From contig JAHALR010000003.1 in the NCBI GenBank assembly GCA_018362895.1, positions 1 through 64,000 of the forward strand: a DNA stretch of 64,000 bases, read 5' to 3'. The translations under genes were made by a program, and so were the position numbers. The notes beneath the pieces are model-generated. The model did no database searches. It was given only the letters and a program-made list of their open reading frames with translations, and was not told the origin of the DNA. Each line of letters starts with the position of its first letter. The first letter of the stretch is position 1. The stretch comes from Clostridium sp. (GTDB lineage Bacteria > Cyanobacteriota > Vampirovibrionia > Gastranaerophilales > Gastranaerophilaceae). Positions 59,290 through 64,000 of the stretch are shown here, one piece after another.

Positions 59290-60645
59290 CTATTTGAGAA
59301 TCTTTTGCATTTCTAAAAGTGCAGTATAAGTTGGCATGATAATCAACTGTTGGTTTTCTTTTATAGAATTTATGCAGTGATTTATTGCGGTTTTTATATC
59401 ATTTTTTACTTCTATTTTTTCAGCAGGAACTCCTGCATATTTTAGTCTTACCGCCATATCGTAGGCTCTTTCGCCGCTAACAGTAATGTTGTTTGGATAG
59501 TCTTTTAAAAGCTCAAAATCAGCATCCCAAAGCCAAGATACATCTCGTCCATCTGCATAGTTATCGTTAATTATTATCAACACTTTTTCTGCTGCATTTT
59601 GGTTTACTGTTCTTAAAACTTCAGAAGCTCCCGTGGGATTTTTTATGAGCTGAATCAGAATATTTTTATTGTTTATTTTTAGTTTTTCTGCTCTGCCAAA
59701 CACTGATTTGTATGTCTTTAGACCTTTTTGTATATCTTCATAAGATATTGAGAGTTCTTTTGCTGATATAATTGCAGCAAGTGCATTATAAGCATTATAA
59801 AGTCCGACGAGAGGTGTTTTGAAACATTCTTCGTTTCCGTTATTGTCTTTTAAGTATATTTCAGAATAATCATCATAGATAACTGCGAAGGCTTTATATT
59901 TTGGTTCTGGTCTGGATTTTGAACAACTTTCGCAGTAATAATGACCTATGTGAGCGTAAAATCTTTTTTCATAGGCAAGCGGTTTTCCACAGCTACATGT
60001 TACTGATTCAGGAGGAGCTTGTGATTCTTTGATATTGTTTTTATATGTTATATCTTCAAATCCAAAATAGATTCGTTCATTTTCAGTTCCCAACTCCGAG
60101 AGCATGGGGTCATCAGCATTGATAAACAATTTTAGTGCGGGATTTTTTGAAATTGCCTCTTGTATCTTTTTTGCCGTTGTATCCAGTTCACCGTATCTGT
60201 CCAGCTGGTCTCTGAAAAGGTTTGTTACCAGAAGATAGTTGGCTTTGAGATAGTCATAAAGTTTTGTCAAATAAGCTTCGTCCGACTCTAACACTGCATA
60301 GTCAAACTTTGTAAAAGGTTTATAATTAACGGCAAGTGAGCTTGCAATACCGGAGAGCATATTTGCACCTTTTTCATTGTGTAAAACAGTGTTTTCATTT
60401 ATTTTTAATATATGTGCCAAAAGACCTGCTGTTGTTGTTTTTCCATTTGTTCCTGTTACTGTGATAATGTTTTTTTCACAGTATTTTGAAAGGAAGGACA
60501 AAAAATTTTTAGAAATTTTTAATGCAATAAGACCAGGAAGTGATGTACCTGCACTTTTAATAACATGTAGTCCATGATTAACGGCTTTTGCAGTAAATAA
60601 GCCCGTATAAAATTTGAATTTGTCTGTATTATTTGTTTCTTTCAT
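59290..60645 (-). CDS. murT: MurT-type lipid II isoglutaminyl synthase subunit
   Basis: The 451-residue Mur-ligase-like protein has IITVTGTNGKTTTAGLLAHI (P-loop), VLHNEKGANMLSGIAS, AVLESDEAYL, NLFRDQLDRYGELDTT, a four-Cys zinc ribbon (CSCGKPLAYEKRF then YYCESCSKS) and the C-terminal DUF1727 region with NDNYADGRDVSWLWDADFE. MurT with the glutaminase GatD amidates D-Glu of lipid II to D-iso-Gln. gatD normally follows murT, but here no GatD-like gene is adjacent: folC is divergent upstream and only an RHH gene lies downstream. An extra target or a distant gatD must be considered. Confidence 0.92.
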   Translation of the reverse strand: MKETNNTDKFKFYTGLFTAKAVNHGLHVIKSAGTSLPGLIALKISKNFLSFLSKYCEKNIITVTGTNGKTTTAGLLAHILKINENTVLHNEKGANMLSGIASSLAVNYKPFTKFDYAVLESDEAYLTKLYDYLKANYLLVTNLFRDQLDRYGELDTTAKKIQEAISKNPALKLFINADDPMLSELGTENERIYFGFEDITYKNNIKESQAPPESVTCSCGKPLAYEKRFYAHIGHYYCESCSKSRPEPKYKAFAVIYDDYSEIYLKDNNGNEECFKTPLVGLYNAYNALAAIISAKELSISYEDIQKGLKTYKSVFGRAEKLKINNKNILIQLIKNPTGASEVLRTVNQNAAEKVLIIINDNYADGRDVSWLWDADFELLKDYPNNITVSGERAYDMAVRLKYAGVPAEKIEVKNDIKTAINHCINSIKENQQLIIMPTYTALLEMQKILK

Positions 60646-60701
60646 AAAACAAATTATAACTTAAAATGAACATTCGGTTAAGTTCGTGATTAAATTGTTA
60701 T

Positions 60702-61973
60702 ATGGAAAATGGATATCAAAAAGCAATTAATTTAATTACCTCTCAGGAAAAATTCCATATCTGTCTCGGATTGGAAAGAGTGTCCAAAGTTTTGAAGCTT
60801 TTGGGAAATCCTCAGGAAAATTTAAAAATTATACATGTAGCCGGAACAAACGGAAAAGGCTCCGTATGTGCCATGCTTTCAAAAATTCTTACAACTGCCG
60901 GTTATAAAACAGGTTTGTATACCAGTCCTCATATTGTGGAATATACAGAGCGAATAAAGATAAATCAAAAAAATATTTTGAAAAGCGATTTTGCCGCTTT
61001 GATAGAAGAAGTTTCAGTATTATCAAAAAAACATAATATCTATTTAACAGAGTTTGAACTGCTGACAGCTTCTGCATATAAATATTTTTCTGACAGAGAG
61101 GCTGATATATGTGTAATTGAGACTGGACTTGGCGGTCGTTTGGATGCGACATCTGCAATAAGTACCAATTTGTTTTCAATAATAACCTCTATTAGTCTTG
61201 ATCATACAGACAGGCTTGGTGACACCATTGAACAAATTGCATATGAAAAAGCAGGTATAATAAAAGAAGGAATGCCAGTTATTGTTGACACTGATAATAA
61301 AGGTTTTGATACAATTAAAAAGATTGCCGCTGAAAAGAACAGCAAGATAATCATTCCCAAAACTAAAGTTGAGCTTTATTTTGATGCCTGTAAAAATTAT
61401 GCATTTTTTGATGGTGATAAATATGAATTTGGCATGCTTGGATTGTGGCAGAAAGAAAATCTCAGGCTAGTTGTTGAGGCAGTTAAATATTTAAGTTCAT
61501 TGGGTTATGATGTTTCAAAAAATGCATTAAAAAAGGCACTTAAAGATGTATTTTGGACATGCAGAATGCAATTTGTTCCTAAGTACAATCTATTAATTGA
61601 TGGAACACATAATCCTGACGGTGCACGTGTTTTAAGAGAAAGTCTTGATTATTATTTTCCTGACAAAAAACGTGTTTGGGTATATGGTGCTTTGACAACA
61701 AAGGATTATAAAAAAGTTATGGAAACTTTGTTTAATCCAGAAGATGATGAGATTTTTTTCTATGATTTTGAATATAAAAACAGTGTAAAATACGAGGAAT
61801 TGAACAACTATATGCGTTCAGGTAAACCATTAAAACAAAAGGCTCTCGAATATTTGGTTTGTGAAAATAAAAACAAGTTGATTATCATTTCAGGATCTTT
61901 TTATATGATCGGAGATATTCTAAATTCAAGTTCTTTTTTCCGAAATATTGCCGAGGTGGATAATATCATCTAA
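60702..61973 (+). CDS. folC: Folylpolyglutamate synthase / dihydrofolate synthase
   Basis: The 423-residue ATP-dependent ligase adds glutamates to folates, and in many bacteria makes dihydrofolate. Signatures are ERVSKVLKLLGNPQENLKII, the P-loop HVAGTNGKGSVCAMLSKIL, YTSPHIVEYTERIKIN, LTEFELLTASAYKYFSD, ETGLGGRLDATSAI, SISLDHTDRLGDTIEQIAYE-type, KAGIIKEGMPVI and LLIDGTHNPDGARVL. It is divergent from murT (56 bp), which belongs to the same ligase superfamily. No folP or folE is adjacent, so whether it has the dihydrofolate synthase activity is unknown. Confidence 0.94.
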   Translation: MENGYQKAINLITSQEKFHICLGLERVSKVLKLLGNPQENLKIIHVAGTNGKGSVCAMLSKILTTAGYKTGLYTSPHIVEYTERIKINQKNILKSDFAALIEEVSVLSKKHNIYLTEFELLTASAYKYFSDREADICVIETGLGGRLDATSAISTNLFSIITSISLDHTDRLGDTIEQIAYEKAGIIKEGMPVIVDTDNKGFDTIKKIAAEKNSKIIIPKTKVELYFDACKNYAFFDGDKYEFGMLGLWQKENLRLVVEAVKYLSSLGYDVSKNALKKALKDVFWTCRMQFVPKYNLLIDGTHNPDGARVLRESLDYYFPDKKRVWVYGALTTKDYKKVMETLFNPEDDEIFFYDFEYKNSVKYEELNNYMRSGKPLKQKALEYLVCENKNKLIIISGSFYMIGDILNSSSFFRNIAEVDNII

Positions 61974-62045
61974 ACCTTCAGTCGTTAATAATGTCATGGA
62001 ATAAAACTTTTGATTACCCCATTAGAGAAAGGAAAAGGTTCGGGC

Positions 62046-62732
62046 ATGTTAATGACAGTTGAGCAAACTAACGATTTAATCAATGTAGTAATTGTAGAAG
62101 ATTACAAACTGACAAGAGTAGGCTTGCGTTCTACAATCAATGAATTCGAAAACATCAGGGTTATAGGTGAGGCTGAAGATGCAATCAAAGGTCTTGAAAT
62201 TATTGAAAGAGAAAAACCGCAGGTTGTTTTAATGGATTTGGGATTGCCTGAAATGAACGGCATAGAAGCTACTCAAAAAGTAAAAGAAATGTCTCCGCAA
62301 ACAAGGGTTATTATTTTAACATCACATGACAGAGAAGAAGAAGTTTTGGCTGCATTAGGTTCAGGTGCTTCTGCTTATTGTTTAAAAGATATTGATCCGA
62401 ATACTCTTGCCAATGTAATAAGAAACGTAGCAAAAGGAGCGTGCTGGTTGGATTCTGCAATAGCACAGGTAGCATTGAATCTGTTTCCAAAGCCTGAAAA
62501 CACAAATCTTCAAAGCAATTCTGAAATTTCTGATGCCAGAGCACAGCTTACTGAAAGAGAATTTGAAGTATTAAGACTACTTGTAAAAGGTAAAAGCAAT
62601 ACAGAGATTGCAAAAGAGCTTATTGTCTCTGTTCATACAGCAAAAGCTCATGTATGCAGCATATTGCAAAAACTTTGCGTTGATGATAGAGTTCAAGCAG
62701 CAGTAAAAGCTATTAAAGAAAATATTATCTAA
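62046..62732 (+). CDS. NarL/FixJ-family response regulator
   Basis: The 228-residue regulator has an N-terminal receiver (INVVIVEDYKLTRVGLRSTI; phospho-acceptor Asp in VVLMDLGLPEMNG; RVIILTSHDREEE; YCLKDIDPN) and a C-terminal LuxR HTH (LTEREFEVLRLLVKGKSNTE, IAKELIVSVHTAKAHVCSIL). I start at ATG 62046 with AAAGGAAAAGG upstream, over a TTG 36 nt earlier. No histidine kinase is adjacent, so it is an orphan. It is followed by a strong terminator. Confidence 0.93.
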   Translation: MLMTVEQTNDLINVVIVEDYKLTRVGLRSTINEFENIRVIGEAEDAIKGLEIIEREKPQVVLMDLGLPEMNGIEATQKVKEMSPQTRVIILTSHDREEEVLAALGSGASAYCLKDIDPNTLANVIRNVAKGACWLDSAIAQVALNLFPKPENTNLQSNSEISDARAQLTEREFEVLRLLVKGKSNTEIAKELIVSVHTAKAHVCSILQKLCVDDRVQAAVKAIKENII

Positions 62733-62764
62733 TTTATTATTTAGGATAATAAAAACACTAGCAG

Positions 62765-62800
62765 CCCGTTTTTATTTCTAAAAACGGGTTTAATTTTTTT
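62765..62800 (+). terminator. Terminator after the NarL-type regulator
   Basis: CCCGTTTTT (62765-62773) and AAAAACGGG (62780-62788) form a 9-bp stem with a 6-nt loop, followed by a T-rich run (62789-62800). It overlaps the end of the convergent receiver gene. Confidence 0.85.
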
Positions 62801-63407
62801 CACAATATTCAATCAGTTCTTTTTGCCAATCTTCAACTTTTTCTATATAAAAATCAGCACCTTTTTTCATACAGAGCTGTCTGTGTTCTCTTTTTGATGA
62901 AGCTGTCATTACACCAATCACGGTGTTGCTTTCATTCATTTTAGCTAATTTAACAAGCTCATCTAAAAGGATAAAACCTTCTCTGTCAGTTGGAATAAAC
63001 AAGTCCATAATAACAAGGTTGAAGTGGAATTTTTTGTATTTTGTTATTGCATCATATATTTCTTTTGCAATAGTTACTTCATATCCAAGGTTTCTGAACA
63101 TAACACCCAGCTGATAGGTTATTACACCAAGATCATCAACTATCAGTATATTTTTTTCGGGGAGCTGATCATCTAAAATATCATTTTGGGCTTCTGATTT
63201 TGTTTGAATTTTAGCATGAGAAGAGCCTGATGTTGCAACAACAGCTTCGGTTTTAATTCTTTCCATTTTTCTTTTGATATCAAGAATCAAATCTTTTAAA
63301 AGATCCAGGTTGATATTTTTTTCTCCCGGAGGAATTTTATCTACCAGACCGTATAATGATTCTAAAAACTCTGTGTCAACTTCAATTGTTCTTTTTGTCT
63401 CACTCAT
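62790..63407 (-). CDS. Response regulator with N-terminal helical extension and C-terminal receiver
   Basis: The 205-residue protein has an acidic/basic helical N-terminus (about 1-85: ETKRTIEVDTEFLESLYGLV, LLKDLILDIKRKMER), then a receiver: KNILIVDDLGVITYQLGVMF, phospho-acceptor Asp in LVIMDLFIPTDREG, VIGVMTASSKREHRQL and YIEKVEDWQKEL with the Lys. The receiver is C-terminal and there is no DNA-binding part, so it may act through protein contact via the extension. It follows a 77-residue gene by 4 bp. Confidence 0.82.
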   Translation of the reverse strand: MSETKRTIEVDTEFLESLYGLVDKIPPGEKNINLDLLKDLILDIKRKMERIKTEAVVATSGSSHAKIQTKSEAQNDILDDQLPEKNILIVDDLGVITYQLGVMFRNLGYEVTIAKEIYDAITKYKKFHFNLVIMDLFIPTDREGFILLDELVKLAKMNESNTVIGVMTASSKREHRQLCMKKGADFYIEKVEDWQKELIEYCEKN

Positions 63408-63411
63408 GACT

Positions 63412-63645
63412 CTATAATACCATATTATCAAATTTGTGAAACAGTTTTTGTGAATGAATTAGAAATTTGTTCCACAAATTGTTTTTGTTCTTTTTTCTTT
63501 TTAGCGCAGTTATATTATTCAAAATATTTATAATTTGTTTGTCAGACAGACTGAAGTGCTTTTGCAAATCAGAAAGGTACCTGCCTACATATTTCTCGGC
63601 AATTTTAGTATGATTATCTTTTTTATTTAAAAGATTTTCACGCAT
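63412..63645 (-). CDS. 77-residue helical protein upstream of the receiver gene
   Basis: The small protein starts MRENLLNKKDNHTKIAEKYV, with GRYLSDLQKHFSLSDKQIIN and a very basic middle (ALKRKKNKNNLWNKF). The pattern of helix, short turn and helix could bind nucleic acid or protein, but no family is certain. GGAAGGAGC before ATG 63645 is a strong ribosome site. It is 4 bp upstream of the receiver gene, so the two are likely coupled; the small protein may be the partner of that receiver. Confidence 0.65.
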   Translation of the reverse strand: MRENLLNKKDNHTKIAEKYVGRYLSDLQKHFSLSDKQIINILNNITALKRKKNKNNLWNKFLIHSQKLFHKFDNMVL

Positions 63646-63726
63646 TGAAGCTCCTTCCTTTTCTATAATATAGAGAAGGAGATTGAAAAACATTGTCAAA
63701 AAGAGTAATAGTAAAGTTTGGAAAAG

Positions 63727-64000
63727 TTAATTAGTGTTACTATCCAAATCTTTTATTGTTGCAACAATTGATTCAAAGGAATCCTCAAATGCTTTTACTA
63801 CGATTGGGTCAAACTGTGTTCCGGCACCTTCTATTATTTTTTGTTTTGCTTGTGCCATGTCAATTTGATTTCTGTAAATTCTGTTTGAAATTATACTGTC
63901 AAAAGCATCGGCAACAGCTATAATTCTTGAACCGATAGGGATGTCTTCTCCTCTTATGCCGAAAGGATAACCTGTTCCGTCATATTTTTCATGGTGATAT
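63727..64000 (-). CDS. HD-GYP domain protein, C-terminal fragment cut by the window edge
   Basis: The minus strand (stop at 63727) encodes about 91 residues starting YHHEKYDGTGYPFGIRGEDI, containing HHExxDGxGYP, the defining HD-GYP motif, then IPIGSRIIAVADAFDSIISN and GTQFDPIVVKAFEDS. HD-GYP enzymes break down cyclic di-GMP. The N-terminus (receiver or sensor part) lies beyond the right edge. It lies upstream of the 77-aa/receiver pair on the same strand, with about 80 bp between. The metal-binding HD pair itself is outside the window. Confidence 0.9.
   Translation of the reverse strand, partial: YHHEKYDGTGYPFGIRGEDIPIGSRIIAVADAFDSIISNRIYRNQIDMAQAKQKIIEGAGTQFDPIVVKAFEDSFESIVATIKDLDSNTN

Overview
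The window is AT-rich chromosomal DNA from a bacterium with an outer membrane. It carries kdsA for Kdo, an LptD/OstA-type outer-membrane protein, flagellar genes fliFGHI, two PilT-type ATPases and a type IV prepilin-like protein. It also encodes a MurT-type amidoligase subunit, a cyanobacterial-looking primary-type sigma factor, a TM1266-type hydrogenase-system regulator, and several lineage-specific proteins with an N-terminal Pro-x-Phe-x-Gly-like motif. I infer a gut Melainabacterium (Vampirovibrionia, order Gastranaerophilales). This rests on gene content and style, not on a database search.

Layout. 1-479: groES and the start of groEL. 575-10431: seven consecutive polytopic GT-C-like membrane proteins on the minus strand, in two alternating families. 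10509-11826: divergent gtrA/gtrB-like pair. 11829-24277: kdsA, pilT, a metzincin protease, rseP, comF, the accD-accA-prmA run, the envelope run (34-aa membrane peptide, M23 protease, lptD), a YhcH-family protein and a lineage-specific membrane protein. 24350-26867: a very large glycine-rich prepilin with a divergent XRE regulator; a repeated palindromic site sits inside the prepilin promoter. 26877-32944: a coiled-coil membrane protein, tRNA-Gly(GCC), a CCA-enzyme-family nucleotidyltransferase, an acidic protein, the sigma factor, an HpcH/HpaI-like protein and a small motif protein. 32951-36270: an activase-related protein, two WYL regulators and YraN. 36578-38495: two overlapping lineage-specific membrane proteins. 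38492-40073: TM1266-type regulator, Hsp20 and two small proteins. 40242-49335: second PilT-like ATPase, then recO, deoC, murF, mraY, murD, ftsW, murG and an FtsB/DivIC protein. 49457-51589: small basic protein, M20 peptidase and two Cys-rich small proteins. 51997-56701: fliF-fliG-fliH-fliI. 56810-64000: receiver proteins, an NAD(P)H/FAD oxidoreductase, an orphan RHH protein, murT, folC, a NarL-type regulator and the end of an HD-GYP protein.

How the genes fit together. Most of the window builds the envelope. MurF, MraY, MurD and MurG make lipid II, FtsW and the FtsB-like protein act at the septum, MurT modifies the stem peptide, and KdsA and LptD serve LPS. GtrA/GtrB plus the seven GT-C proteins look like a system that decorates surface glycans from undecaprenyl-phosphate-linked sugars. 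A second theme is motility and surface appendages (PilT, prepilin, Fli proteins) together with signalling (receivers, HD-GYP).

Four coding sequences are short or cut off and were found by reading the raw sequence: 22797-22901, 39912-40073 and 49457-49612 (all minus), and the partial HD-GYP gene at the right edge. Near-consensus sigma-70 promoters and Rho-independent terminators are given where they can be read. No CRISPR array, insertion sequence, rRNA or CIRCE element was seen.
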